Shown here: positions 44,707 to 53,624 of the stretch, piece by piece
How positions within the stretch are numbered: the first letter of the stretch is position 1
How the letters are laid out: every line of letters begins with the position of its first letter
Assembly (NCBI RefSeq): GCF_013407765.1
Contig: NZ_JACBZD010000002.1
Coordinates: 444,001 to 508,000, forward strand
From: Allostreptomyces psammosilenae
GTDB lineage: Bacteria > Actinomycetota > Actinomycetes > Streptomycetales > Streptomycetaceae
Length of the DNA: 64,000 bases
Reading direction: 5' to 3'
Made by a program: the position numbers and the translations under genes
The notes under the pieces: generated by a model
What the model was told of the DNA's origin: nothing
The model's input: only the letters and a program-made list of their open reading frames with translations
Databases searched by the model: none

Positions 44707-46080
44707 GTGGGACATCTGCTGATGGTCGAAAGCTGGGTGGGGTCCATGAGCACCCTGCTGCCCGCAGCCATCGCCCAAGGAGGGCACCGCTTCACCTTCC
44801 TGACCCGCAACCTGCACCACTACCTGCGTTCCGCCCCGGGCACCGGCCCGCACCCGCTGCTGGGCGCCGACAACGTGGTCACCGCCGAGACCAACGACCC
44901 GGACACCCTGCTGCCCTACGTCGAGCGGCTGAACGACGTGCTCCGCTTCGACGGCGTGCTCACCTCCTGCGACTACTACCTGCCGGTGGCCGCCGCGGCG
45001 GCGGAACGGCTCGGCCTGCCCGGTCCGGCCTCCGCGGCCGTGCACACCGCCTGCCGCAAGGACCTGACCCGGCTGGCGCTGGCCAAGGCCGGCGTGCCCG
45101 GACCGCGCTTCGCCCTCTGCCCGGATCCCGCCGAGGCGCCCGCCCGCGCCGCCGAACTCGGCTACCCGCTGGTGGTCAAGCCGGTGGACCTGTGCGCCGG
45201 CATGCTGGTGCGCCGGGTGGCCGACGAGCGGCAGCTGGCCGAGGCGATCAGCGCGCTGGACGCCTTCCCGGTCAACGCGCGCGGCCAGCGGCGCAGCCCG
45301 CTGGTGCTGCTGGAGGAGCTCCTCGAGGGGCCCGAGGTGAGCGTCGAGACGGTCGCCTTCGACGGCGCCACGCACGTCGTCGGCGTCACCGACAAGACCC
45401 TCGCCGGCGACGACCGGTTCATCGAGGCCGGGCACATGTTCCCGGCCGCCCTGGACCCGGCCGACGCGCGGGCCGCCGCGGAGACCGCGCTGGCCGCGCT
45501 GGCCGCCGTCGGCCTGGACCACGGCGTGGCGCACACCGAGATCCGGCTCACCGCGGCCGGCCCCCGTGTGGTGGAGATCAACCCGAGGCCGGCCGGCAAC
45601 CGGATCACCGAGCTGGTCCGGCACGTCACCGGCATCGACCTGGCCGCCGCCTTCGCCGAGACCGCGCTGGGTCGCGCCCCCGACCTGACGCCCCGGGACA
45701 CCGGCACGCGCAGCGCCGCCATCGCCTTCCTGGTGCCCCGGCGGGGCGGCACCCTCGCCGAGGTGGCCGGGGCCGACGAACTCGACGCCCCGGAGCCGGC
45801 CCGGCTGCTGGAGGTCCACGTGGCCGCGCCCGGACGCAGCGTGCGCGCCGCCACCAGCAACAACGACTACCTCGGGCACGTGATGGTGGCGGACACCGCC
45901 GGGGCCGGCGCGGGCGAGCACGCGGCCCGGCTGCTGGCCGGGCTCACGCCCCGGTGGGCGGATGCCGATCCCGATGGGGGGACCGGCCCCGACGGACCGG
46001 CCGGTACCGCCGGTGGGGCCGGGACCGGCCTCGCGGCGACCGGGGCCGCCGGGCACGACGTCGTCGCTGCGGCGCGGTGA
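44707..46080 (+). CDS. ATP-grasp carboxylate-amine ligase
   Basis: 457 residues from GTG 44707 with AAAGGA at 5-7 bases. ATP-grasp landmarks: CRKDLTRLALAKAGVPGPRF with K118, VVKPVDLCAGMLVRRV with K158, LEELLEGPEVSVETV, and the metal-binding VVEINPRPAGNRITELV (E290, N292). The N-terminal Rossmann-like part (MGHLLMVESWVGS) and overall size match peptide or amino-acid ligases of the BacD/PurK-like group, which join two amino acids through an acyl-phosphate. The C-terminal 40 residues are Gly/Ala-rich. First gene of the putative metallophore unit; the product is unknown. Confidence 0.88.
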   Translation: MGHLLMVESWVGSMSTLLPAAIAQGGHRFTFLTRNLHHYLRSAPGTGPHPLLGADNVVTAETNDPDTLLPYVERLNDVLRFDGVLTSCDYYLPVAAAAAERLGLPGPASAAVHTACRKDLTRLALAKAGVPGPRFALCPDPAEAPARAAELGYPLVVKPVDLCAGMLVRRVADERQLAEAISALDAFPVNARGQRRSPLVLLEELLEGPEVSVETVAFDGATHVVGVTDKTLAGDDRFIEAGHMFPAALDPADARAAAETALAALAAVGLDHGVAHTEIRLTAAGPRVVEINPRPAGNRITELVRHVTGIDLAAAFAETALGRAPDLTPRDTGTRSAAIAFLVPRRGGTLAEVAGADELDAPEPARLLEVHVAAPGRSVRAATSNNDYLGHVMVADTAGAGAGEHAARLLAGLTPRWADADPDGGTGPDGPAGTAGGAGTGLAATGAAGHDVVAAAR

Positions 46081-46093
46081 GCGAGGGACACGG

Positions 46094-47026
46094 ATGAACG
46101 AGCGGGAAGACGACGGCCCGGAGGGGTGTCCGGCGATGGCCGCGACCGCCCCGCGACCGGGCGTGCTCGACGAACTGGCCGACCGGGCCCTCGCCGGGGA
46201 CTTCGGCGCCGATCCGGCGGACGACACCATCACCTCCGCCTTCGTCACCACCCAGGCGGTCCGGCACGCCGGCCGCTCCGGCGGCTACCGCAACCGGGTC
46301 CTCAGCCTGCGGCTGGAGGCCGCCGTCGGGTCGTGCGCGGTGGAGCCGGGGCCGCCGCCGGAAGCGAGCCCGTCCGCGGGGGGCGCCGGCGAACCGGGGG
46401 CCGCCGGCGAGGCGGCGGGTGACGAGGAGGTCGCGGCCGGGTGCGTCGGCGTGTCCGTGGCCGAACTGCTGAAGCACCCCACCGCCGCGGTCCGGACCGC
46501 CGCGCTGGACGCCTTCCTGATGCACCACCTGCCGCACGGGCCCGCGCAGGGCGCCCGGTCCGTCCGCGTCCCGGCCGGCAGCACCCTGGCGAAGTCCACC
46601 GCCCGGGCCCGCGCCGTCGCCGAACTGCTGCCCGTGCCGCCCGGCGCCACCGTGCTGGTCGTCGGCGTGGTCAACTCGCTGCTGCACGCCCTGCGCGCCC
46701 GCGGCCTGCGCTACCTGCCCTGCGACCTCAAGGGCGGCACCACCGAGTGGGGCGAAGCCGTGCTCACCGACGCCGACGCCCACCTCGACCGCTGCGACGC
46801 CCTGCTGGTCACCGGCATGACGCTGGGCAACGGCAGCGCCGACCGGCTGCTGGCGCACGCCCGCGCCACCGGCAAGCCGCTGGTCGCCTTCGCGCAGACC
46901 GGCAGCGCCGTCTGGCCGCGGCTGATCGGCTCCGGCGTCACCGCGGTCTCCGCCGAGCCGTACCCGTTCTTCTGGCTCGACGGCGGCCCCAGCACCCTCC
47001 ACCTGTACCGCGGAGGCGACCGATGA
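46094..47026 (+). CDS. DUF4213/DUF364-like putative heavy-metal-chelation protein
   Basis: 310 residues from ATG 46094 with GAGGGA upstream. The first 115 residues include AFVTTQAVRHAGRSGGYRNRVLSLRL and then a Gly/Glu/Ala-rich insert. The C-terminal Rossmann-like half (180-305) has TVLVVGVVNSLLHAL, CDALLVTGMTLGNGSADRLLAHA and KPLVAFAQTGSAVWPRLIGSGVTAVSAEPYPFFW, the layout of PF04016-type domains, for which metal chelation is proposed but not proven. It does not look like a classic SAM enzyme. Its stop overlaps the start of the PLP gene (ATGA), so the proteins should be made together. Confidence 0.75.
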   Translation: MNEREDDGPEGCPAMAATAPRPGVLDELADRALAGDFGADPADDTITSAFVTTQAVRHAGRSGGYRNRVLSLRLEAAVGSCAVEPGPPPEASPSAGGAGEPGAAGEAAGDEEVAAGCVGVSVAELLKHPTAAVRTAALDAFLMHHLPHGPAQGARSVRVPAGSTLAKSTARARAVAELLPVPPGATVLVVGVVNSLLHALRARGLRYLPCDLKGGTTEWGEAVLTDADAHLDRCDALLVTGMTLGNGSADRLLAHARATGKPLVAFAQTGSAVWPRLIGSGVTAVSAEPYPFFWLDGGPSTLHLYRGGDR

Positions 47027-48213
47027 CCGCCACCCGCACCGACCCCGCCACCGCCGCGCCGGCCCCGCCGGCCGCCGCGCCCCCCACCCCGCGCGCCGCC
47101 CCCACCGGGCCCGGTCCCGCCGGCGCAGGCCCCTCCGGCATCGGCCCCACCCTGCCGGCCCCGCCGGGCGCCCCCGCCCTGCTCTCCCTGGTCGGCCACA
47201 CCCCGCTGGCCCGGGTCACCGCCCCGCTGCCCCACCCGCACCCGGGCTTCTGGGCGAAGCTGGAACACCTCTCGGCCGGCGGCATGAAGGCCCGGGCGGC
47301 CGTCTCCATGCTGCTCGGCGCCCGCGCCCGGGGCCTGCTGCGCCCCGGCGCGCCGGTCGTGGAGTCCACCAGCGGAACCCTCGGGCTGGGGCTCGCCTTC
47401 GCCGGCCAGGCGCTCGGCCACCCGGTGGTGCTGGTCACCGACAGCGAGCTGGAACCCGCCATGCGCGCCCTGCTCCAAGCCCACGGCGCCCACCTGGAGG
47501 TCGTGGAACGCCCCGCCGAACAGGGCGGCTGGCAGGCCGCCCGGCTGGCCCGGCTGCGCGAACTGCTCGACCGGCTGCCCGGCGCCTACTGGCCGGACCA
47601 GTACGGCAACCCCGACAACCCGGCCGGCTACGCCTCGCTCGCCGCCGAGCTGATCGAGCAGCTCGACCACCTCGACGTGCTGGTGTGCAGCGTCGGTACC
47701 GGCGGGCACAGCGCCGGCATCATCGGCCCGCTGCGCCGCCGCTGGCCCGAGCTGCGGGTGATCGGCGTCGACGCGGTCGGCTCGACGATCTTCGGCCAGC
47801 CCGCCCGGCCGCGCCTGATGCGCGGCCTCGGCAGCAGCATCCACCCGGGCAACGTGGCCCACGGGGCGTTCGACGAGGTGCACTGGGTCGGCCCCACCGA
47901 GGCCGCCGACGCCTGCCGGCGCCTGGCCGGCCACGCCTTCGTCACCGGCGGCTGGTCCACCGGGGCCGTCGCCCTGGTCTCCGCCTGGGTCTCGCGCACC
48001 CGGCCCGGGGCCGAGGTGGTCACCGTCTTCCCGGACGGCCCGCACCGCTACCTCAGCACGATCTTCGACGACGCCTACCGCAGCGCCCACGGCCTCACCG
48101 GAACGCCCGCCGACCGGCCGTACCAGATCCCGCACCCCCAGGCCGCCGAGGTCACCGGCTGGGCCCGCTGCGCCCTGCGCCCCGAACGGAGAACCGCATG
48201 CCCGCCCACCTGA
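47023..48213 (+). CDS. Cysteine-synthase-family PLP enzyme
   Basis: 396 residues from ATG 47023 with GGAGG 7 bases upstream. Residues 1-50 are Pro/Ala-rich. Fold type II PLP landmarks: SLVGHTPLARV, WAKLEHLSAGGMKARAAVSMLLGA with the PLP lysine K89, STSGTLGLGLAFAGQALG for substrate binding, DQYGNPDNPAGY, VGTGGHSAGIIGPLRRR as the phosphate loop, and a C-terminal TVFPDGPHRYLSTIF. The family makes cysteine, 2,3-diaminopropionate (SbnA) or similar beta-replaced amino acids. It probably supplies an unusual amino acid to the ATP-grasp enzyme. It overlaps the epimerase gene by 16 bases. Confidence 0.88.
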   Translation: MTATRTDPATAAPAPPAAAPPTPRAAPTGPGPAGAGPSGIGPTLPAPPGAPALLSLVGHTPLARVTAPLPHPHPGFWAKLEHLSAGGMKARAAVSMLLGARARGLLRPGAPVVESTSGTLGLGLAFAGQALGHPVVLVTDSELEPAMRALLQAHGAHLEVVERPAEQGGWQAARLARLRELLDRLPGAYWPDQYGNPDNPAGYASLAAELIEQLDHLDVLVCSVGTGGHSAGIIGPLRRRWPELRVIGVDAVGSTIFGQPARPRLMRGLGSSIHPGNVAHGAFDEVHWVGPTEAADACRRLAGHAFVTGGWSTGAVALVSAWVSRTRPGAEVVTVFPDGPHRYLSTIFDDAYRSAHGLTGTPADRPYQIPHPQAAEVTGWARCALRPERRTACPPT

Positions 48214-49433
48214 CCACGCGGTCGCTGGTGACCGTGCTGGAACTCGCCGAGCCGCTGCGCATCTCGCGCGGCAGCATGGACCGCCGCGACGCGGTGTGGA
48301 TCGCGGTCTCCTCCGGCGACGCCGACCCGGGCGACGCCCGGTCCACCGGCTACGGGGAGACCGTCACCAGCCGCTTCCTGCGGCTGGACGCCCCGACCGC
48401 CCGCCGCATGGTGGCCACCCTCGGAGAGGCGCTGGCCGACCGGAACGACCCCGCCGCCGCGCTGGACGACGTCGACGCCCTCGCCGCGCTGCTCGACCGC
48501 CGGCACGACGGGGAGCACCCGGCGGCCCGGGCGGGCGTGCTGGCCGGCGTGGAGGCCGCGCTGCTCGACCTCGCCGGCAAACGGGCCGGGCGCCCCGCGC
48601 ACGAGCTGCTGGGGCTGACGGTGCCACGTCAGGGCGCGCCGTCCGGCGGCCGGCCCTCGGCCGCCACCGCCCGCACCATCGGCATCGTCGCCCCGGAGCG
48701 GGCCGCCGCCCAGGCCACCGAGCTGGCCGCCCGCGGCTTCGCCCTGCTGAAGATCAAGGCCGGCGCGCCCGACCCCGCCGACGACCTGGCCCGGATCGCG
48801 GCCGTGCGCGCCGCCGCGCCGGCCGCGCGGCTGCTGGTGGACGCCAACGGCGCCTGGAGCCCGGCGCGCGGACGCGAGCTGCTGCCGCGCCTGGCCGACC
48901 TCGGCGTCGACGCCGTCGAGCAGCCCCTGCCCGCCGGCACGCCCGAGGAGCTGGCCCGGCTCGCCGCGAGCTCCCCGCTGCCACTGATCGCCGACGAGGA
49001 CGTGGTCACCGTCGACGACGCGCTGCGTCTCGCCGGCCTGGTGCACGGGGTGAACGTCAAGCTCGCCAAGTGCGGCGGGGTGCTGGCCGCGCTGCGGATC
49101 GCCGAGGGGCTGCGCGGCACCGGCACCGAGCTGATGCTCGGCTGCCTGGTCGCCAGCTCGCTCGGCCTGGCCCCCGCCGTCCAGCTGGGCCACCTCGGCC
49201 GCTGGGCGGACCTGGACGGCCACCTGCTGCTCGCCGACGACCCCTGGGAGGGCATCGGCGGCGAGGACGGCACCGTGCGGGCCCCGGCGCGGCCCGGGCT
49301 CGGGGTCCGCCCGCGAGCCGCCGCGAGCGCCGTCCTCGCGGCCCCGGACGCCGCGGGCGCCGCGCCGGTCCCGGGCGTCGCGCCGGTCCCGGGCACCGCG
49401 TCCGCCACCGGCCCGCGGGGAGCCGTCCGGTGA
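48198..49433 (+). CDS. Enolase-superfamily dipeptide epimerase-like protein
   Basis: 411 residues from ATG 48198 with GGAG upstream. Muconate-lactonizing subgroup signature: catalytic lysines in LLKIKAG (K185, K187), metal ligands D215 (VDANGAW), E241 (VEQPLP) and D266 (ADEDV), and the second catalytic lysine in NVKLAKCGG (K288). The capping-domain pattern GMLGC at 315-322 (MLGCLVASSLGL) is like that of L-Ala-D/L-Glu and related dipeptide epimerases. It would invert a stereocentre in the ATP-grasp product or take part in recycling of a peptide. The last 60 residues are Pro/Ala/Gly-rich. Confidence 0.87.
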   Translation: MPAHLTTRSLVTVLELAEPLRISRGSMDRRDAVWIAVSSGDADPGDARSTGYGETVTSRFLRLDAPTARRMVATLGEALADRNDPAAALDDVDALAALLDRRHDGEHPAARAGVLAGVEAALLDLAGKRAGRPAHELLGLTVPRQGAPSGGRPSAATARTIGIVAPERAAAQATELAARGFALLKIKAGAPDPADDLARIAAVRAAAPAARLLVDANGAWSPARGRELLPRLADLGVDAVEQPLPAGTPEELARLAASSPLPLIADEDVVTVDDALRLAGLVHGVNVKLAKCGGVLAALRIAEGLRGTGTELMLGCLVASSLGLAPAVQLGHLGRWADLDGHLLLADDPWEGIGGEDGTVRAPARPGLGVRPRAAASAVLAAPDAAGAAPVPGVAPVPGTASATGPRGAVR

Positions 49434-50830
49434 GGACCTACCGCGCCGTGCGCTCCTTCCCCGCCGCCGTGCAGCTGCTGCTGGTCAACCAGGCCGGCGT
49501 GAACACCGGCTTCTACCTGCTCGTCCCCTACCTCGCCAGCCACCTCGGCGAGAACCTCGGCCTGTCCGCCGCCGTCGTCGGGCTGGTCCTCGGCGTGCGC
49601 ACGCTCAGCCAGCAGGGCCTGTTCATCATCGGCGGCACGGCCTCCGACCGGCTCGGCGCCCGCGGCGTGATCATCGCCGGCTGCGGCCTGCGCACCGTCG
49701 GCTTCGCCCTGTTCGCCTTCGGCGACGACCTGCCCGTGCTGCTCGCCGCCTCCGTGCTCAGCGGCCTGGCCGGCGCCCTGTTCAACCCCGCCGTGCGCGC
49801 CTACATCGCCACCGAGTCCAGCGACCGCAAGGCCGAGGCGTTCGCCCTGTTCAACGTCTTCGCCACCACCGGCGCGCTGGTCGGGCCGCTGCTCGGCAGC
49901 CTGCTGCTGCTCGTCGACTTCCGCGCCGCCGCGCTGGCCGCCGCCGGCCTGTTCGCCGTCCTGACGGTCGCCCAGGCGCTGCTGCTGCCCGCCCGGCGGG
50001 TCGCGCCGAGCGGCGGCAGCGTGCTCGGGGACTGGCGCGAGGTGCTCGGCAACCGGCGCTTCCTCGCCTTCGCCCTCGCCATGATGGGCGTGATCACCCT
50101 GGAGAACCAGCTGTACCTGCTGCTGGCGGACGGCGCCCGGCGGGCCAGCGGCTGGGACGGCGCGGTGTCGCTGCTCTTCCTCGCCGGCACCTGCGTCAAC
50201 CTGCTGCTCCAGGTGCGGATCACCCGGCGGCTGCACGCCACCGGCCGCCGCGCCCGGTGGATCGCGCTCGGCCTGGCCGTGATGGGGCTGGCCTTCGTCC
50301 CGCCCATCGCGGTGGCCGCGGCCGACCCGCCCGAGTCGGTACCGGCCGCCCTGCTGCGCCTCGCGCCGCTGCTCGCCGCCGCCGTGCTGCTCCAGCTCGG
50401 GGTGATGATCGGCCAGCCGTTCGTCCTGGAGCTGATCCCGGCCTTCGGGCGCACCGGCCTCACCGGCACCTACTACGGGGTCTTCTACGTGCTCTCCGGG
50501 GTGGCCGCGGCCGGCGGCAACGCCCTGATCGGCTGGGCCATGGACGCCGGCGCCGACCGCGGCGCGGCCTGGCTGCCGTGGGTCAGCTGCGTGGCGATCG
50601 GCCTGGCCGGGGCCGCCGCCGTGGCCCGGCTCGGCGCCCGCGGCGCCCTGCCGGAGCCGGCCGCCGCCACCCCGCCCGAGGCCGGCACCGCCCCCGCCGC
50701 CGCACGCCCGAACGACGCCCGCCCCGAGGACGCCCGCCCCGAGGGCACCGGCGGCGACGCCGCCCGCCGCGCCGGCCGCGACGACCGGGCGGCCTCCTCC
50801 CCACGCGCCCGGAAGGAACCCGCGCAGTGA
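49430..50830 (+). CDS. MFS exporter
   Basis: 466 residues from GTG 49430, overlapping the epimerase stop as GTGA. About twelve transmembrane helices up to residue 400. The motif-A loop between helices 2 and 3 is GGTASDRLGARGVIIAGCGLR, followed by SGLAGALFNPAVRAYIA of the drug-efflux (DHA-type) group. The C-terminus is a 70-residue Pro/Ala/Asp-rich tail. In this setting it probably exports the product of the upstream enzymes. It overlaps the methyltransferase gene by 4 bases. Confidence 0.9.
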   Translation: MRTYRAVRSFPAAVQLLLVNQAGVNTGFYLLVPYLASHLGENLGLSAAVVGLVLGVRTLSQQGLFIIGGTASDRLGARGVIIAGCGLRTVGFALFAFGDDLPVLLAASVLSGLAGALFNPAVRAYIATESSDRKAEAFALFNVFATTGALVGPLLGSLLLLVDFRAAALAAAGLFAVLTVAQALLLPARRVAPSGGSVLGDWREVLGNRRFLAFALAMMGVITLENQLYLLLADGARRASGWDGAVSLLFLAGTCVNLLLQVRITRRLHATGRRARWIALGLAVMGLAFVPPIAVAAADPPESVPAALLRLAPLLAAAVLLQLGVMIGQPFVLELIPAFGRTGLTGTYYGVFYVLSGVAAAGGNALIGWAMDAGADRGAAWLPWVSCVAIGLAGAAAVARLGARGALPEPAAATPPEAGTAPAAARPNDARPEDARPEGTGGDAARRAGRDDRAASSPRARKEPAQ

Positions 50831-51759
50831 CCCGCCGAGCCCAGCCGCCCGCCGCGCCCGCACCGGCGGTGCCCGCCCCGGCCACCCCGGGGACACCCGC
50901 CCCGGCGGCGCCCGCCCCGGCGGGGGCCAACCACCTCACCGACCACCCCGAGCTGTACGAGGCGCGCTTCCCGGACCCGGACCACCTCGCCGCCCGGTTC
51001 GCCGACGAACTGCTGCGCCGTCACGGCGCGCCCGGGCGGCGGCTGCTCGACGCCGGCTGCGGCACCGGCCGGGACGCCGCGCACCTGGCGGCGCTCGGCT
51101 GGCACGTCACCGGCATCGACACCTCCCACGCCATGCTCGACCACGCCCGCGCGCACCACCCCGGCCCCACCTACCTGCACGCGGACCTGCGCTCCTTCCA
51201 CCTCCCCGGCACCCCCGCCCGCCCCGATCCGGGCGGCGCCGATCCGGGCGGCACCGATCCGGGCGGCGCCGTCCTCGACGCCGTCATCTGCATGGACAGC
51301 GCCATGCTCTACTGCCACGACAACGCCGAGCTCGCCGGCTTCCTGGACAGCTGCCGGCGCCACCTGGCCCCCGGCGGGCTGCTGCTGGCCGAGATGCGCA
51401 ACGGCGCCTTCTTCCTCGGCAACACCGAACTGCTCGACGGGCCCCGCCGGCACTCCTTCCGCTGGCAGGGGGTCACCCACACCTCCGTCACCGAACTGCG
51501 GATCGACCACCGCGCCCAACTGCTCCGCCGCACCCGGGTGTGGACCGCCGACGACGGCTCCCCGCCGCTGGAGCAGCACTCCGCCTGGCGGCTGCTCTTC
51601 CCGCGCGAGCTCGAACACTTCCTGGACGTCGCCGGGTTCGACACCCTCGCGCTCTTCGACGGCCCCGGACCGCGCACCGAGCCACCCTGGCGCCCCGGCG
51701 CGGCACCCGCCGACACCCTGCACGGCGACCGGCTGCACCTGCTGGCCCGCCGTCGCTGA
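50827..51759 (+). CDS. Class I SAM-dependent methyltransferase
   Basis: 310 residues from GTG 50827. Pro/Ala-rich leader to about 35, then HLTDHPELYEARFPDPDHLA and SAM motif I LLDAGCGTGRDAAHL (73-87), with VTGIDTSHAMLDHAR as motif II. An in-frame 15-base DNA repeat at 51226-51270 encodes three DPGGA/T units between strands 3 and 4, followed by LDAVICMDSAMLYCHDN. The C-terminus is a beta-rich domain (HSFRWQGVTHTSVTELRIDHRAQLLRRTRVW). It probably N- or O-methylates a small molecule in the pathway. Last gene before the transporter. Confidence 0.85.
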   Translation: MTRRAQPPAAPAPAVPAPATPGTPAPAAPAPAGANHLTDHPELYEARFPDPDHLAARFADELLRRHGAPGRRLLDAGCGTGRDAAHLAALGWHVTGIDTSHAMLDHARAHHPGPTYLHADLRSFHLPGTPARPDPGGADPGGTDPGGAVLDAVICMDSAMLYCHDNAELAGFLDSCRRHLAPGGLLLAEMRNGAFFLGNTELLDGPRRHSFRWQGVTHTSVTELRIDHRAQLLRRTRVWTADDGSPPLEQHSAWRLLFPRELEHFLDVAGFDTLALFDGPGPRTEPPWRPGAAPADTLHGDRLHLLARRR

Positions 51760-51817
51760 TTCGCCCCGGGCCGATTCGGCCCGCCACCGGACGGGCAGCC
51801 TCTACCCCTCCTTCGGT

Positions 51818-51860
51818 GTGGGGGTCGCCGGCTCCGCCAGCGGAGCCGGGCGGCCCCCAC
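51818..51860 (+). terminator. About 20-bp hairpin between methyltransferase and binding-protein gene
   Basis: GTGGGGGTCGCCGGCTCCGC pairs with the facing 21-base arm with one mismatch and one bulge across a very short loop. It separates the biosynthetic genes from the importer genes and may end or attenuate the first transcript. The rest of the 51760-52034 gap has no A/T-rich box. Confidence 0.65.
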
Positions 51861-52034
51861 CCGGCCGTCAGGCCGGGGGAGAGGGGACCCGGCGCGCGCC
51901 CGGCCACGCCGCGCGCCGTCGCGCCCTACGGAGCCACGCGACCCCGCCCGTCCCCGTCCACCCCCTGTCCCGTTCCCGGGCCCATCCGCGCGCCGGCCAC
52001 CGCGTGCCGCCGCCACGACCCATCGGAGGACCAG

Positions 52035-53624
52035 ATGACCACACCGCACACGCCCCGCGCCCGGCACACCCGCCGCGCCTTCCTCGGCGCCGCCGGCGGC
52101 GCCGCCGCCCTGACCACCCTCGCCGCCGCCGGCTGCTCCGCCGGCTCCACCTCCGGCACCCCGGAACCCGGCACGGACGCGGCCGGCTCGCCCAGACGCG
52201 GCGGCCGGCTGCGCGCCACCTTCGCCGGCGGCGGCGCCAGCGAGACCCTCGACCCGCACCGGACCAACCTGTTCGTGGAGGCCGCCCGGGCCAAGGCCCT
52301 GTTCGACAAGCTCGCCGACTTCGGCAGCGACATGTCCCCGCAGCCCCGGCTCGCCGAGTCCTGGGAGCCCAGCACGGACGCCACCCGCTGGACCGTGCGG
52401 CTGAGGGAGGCCGTCTTCACCGACGGCACCCCGCTCACCGCCGCCGACGTCCTCCACAGCTACCGCCGGATAACCGACCCGGAGGGCGCCTTCCGCGCCC
52501 GGGCCAGCCTGGAGTCCATCGACCTCGACGCCAGCCGCGCCGTCGACGACCGCACCGTGGAGTTCGTCCTCAAGCACCCCTACGCGGAGTTCCCTAACGC
52601 CCTGGCCGCCTTCGGCGCCTACATCGTCAAGGACGGCGCCGAGGACTTCACCGAACCGGTCGGCACCGGCCCGTTCCGCTTCGTCTCCTTCACCCCCGGC
52701 AGCTCGATGGTCGCCGCCCGCCACGACGCCTACTGGGACGGCGCCCCCTACCTCGACGAGATCGAGTTCCTGGTCGCCAACGAGGAGACCGCCCGGATCA
52801 ACGCCCTGCTCGGCGGCCAGGTCGAGTACGCCCACGAGCTCACCCCCACGACCGCCCGCACCCACGAGGGCGGCGGGCAGGTCACCGTGGTGCGGCTGCC
52901 GCGCAGCGCCATGCAGGCGTTCGTGATGAAGACCGACCGCGCCCCCTTCGACGACCCCCGCGTCCGCGAGGCGTTCTTCCTCATCGCCGACCGCCAGCAG
53001 CTGGTGGACAGCGCCCTCGCCGGCGCCGGGGAGATCGGCAACGACCTGTTCGGCAAGGGCTACCAGTACTACGCCGACTCCATCCCGCAGCGCACCCGCG
53101 ACCTCGACCGCGCCCGCGCCCTGCTGCGCGAGGCCGGGGCGGAGAACCTGACGGTGCGGCTGGACACCTCCGAGGTGGCCGCCGGGTTCGTCGAGGCCGC
53201 CACCGTCTTCGCCGAGCAGGCCGCCGAGGCCGGCGTCACCGTCGAGGTGGTCATGGGCAACAAGGACACCTACTGGTCCGACATCCTCGACTCCGGCCAG
53301 CTGTGCTGCTACCGCTCCGGCTCCATGCCCATCGAGTCGCACATCTCGCAGCGGCTGCTCACCGACTCCACCACCAACGCCAGCAAGTGGCAGCGGGAGG
53401 ACTTCGACGCCCTCTACGAGCAGGCCCAGGCCACCCTGGACGAGGCCGCCCGCACCGACCTGTACGCGCGGATGCAGCGCACCCTGCACGCCGAGGGTGG
53501 CTTCCTGGTGTGGGGCTTCGCCGACTGGATCATCGCCACCGCCAACAACGTCGGCGGCGTGGACCGCGAGGCGCCGGCCAACTCCCTGGGCTGGGCGCGC
53601 TTCGACAAGGTCTGGCTCGCGTGA
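52035..53624 (+). CDS. Tat-exported lipoprotein, family-5 solute-binding protein
   Basis: 529 residues from ATG 52035 with GGAGGA at 5-10 bases. The N-terminus has a twin-arginine motif TRRAFLG (12-18), a hydrophobic core, and a lipobox AAAGC with lipid-anchored Cys34. The mature chain has the family-5 fold: GGRLRATFAGGGASETLDPHRT, LAESWEPSTDATRWTVRLREAVFTDGTPLTAADVLHSYRRI, GTGPFRFVSFTPGSS, and DPRVREAFFLIADRQQLVD. The family binds oligopeptides, nickel or metal-chelate complexes. Tat export is unusual among such proteins. It probably captures the exported product with bound metal. Confidence 0.92.
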   Translation: MTTPHTPRARHTRRAFLGAAGGAAALTTLAAAGCSAGSTSGTPEPGTDAAGSPRRGGRLRATFAGGGASETLDPHRTNLFVEAARAKALFDKLADFGSDMSPQPRLAESWEPSTDATRWTVRLREAVFTDGTPLTAADVLHSYRRITDPEGAFRARASLESIDLDASRAVDDRTVEFVLKHPYAEFPNALAAFGAYIVKDGAEDFTEPVGTGPFRFVSFTPGSSMVAARHDAYWDGAPYLDEIEFLVANEETARINALLGGQVEYAHELTPTTARTHEGGGQVTVVRLPRSAMQAFVMKTDRAPFDDPRVREAFFLIADRQQLVDSALAGAGEIGNDLFGKGYQYYADSIPQRTRDLDRARALLREAGAENLTVRLDTSEVAAGFVEAATVFAEQAAEAGVTVEVVMGNKDTYWSDILDSGQLCCYRSGSMPIESHISQRLLTDSTTNASKWQREDFDALYEQAQATLDEAARTDLYARMQRTLHAEGGFLVWGFADWIIATANNVGGVDREAPANSLGWARFDKVWLA

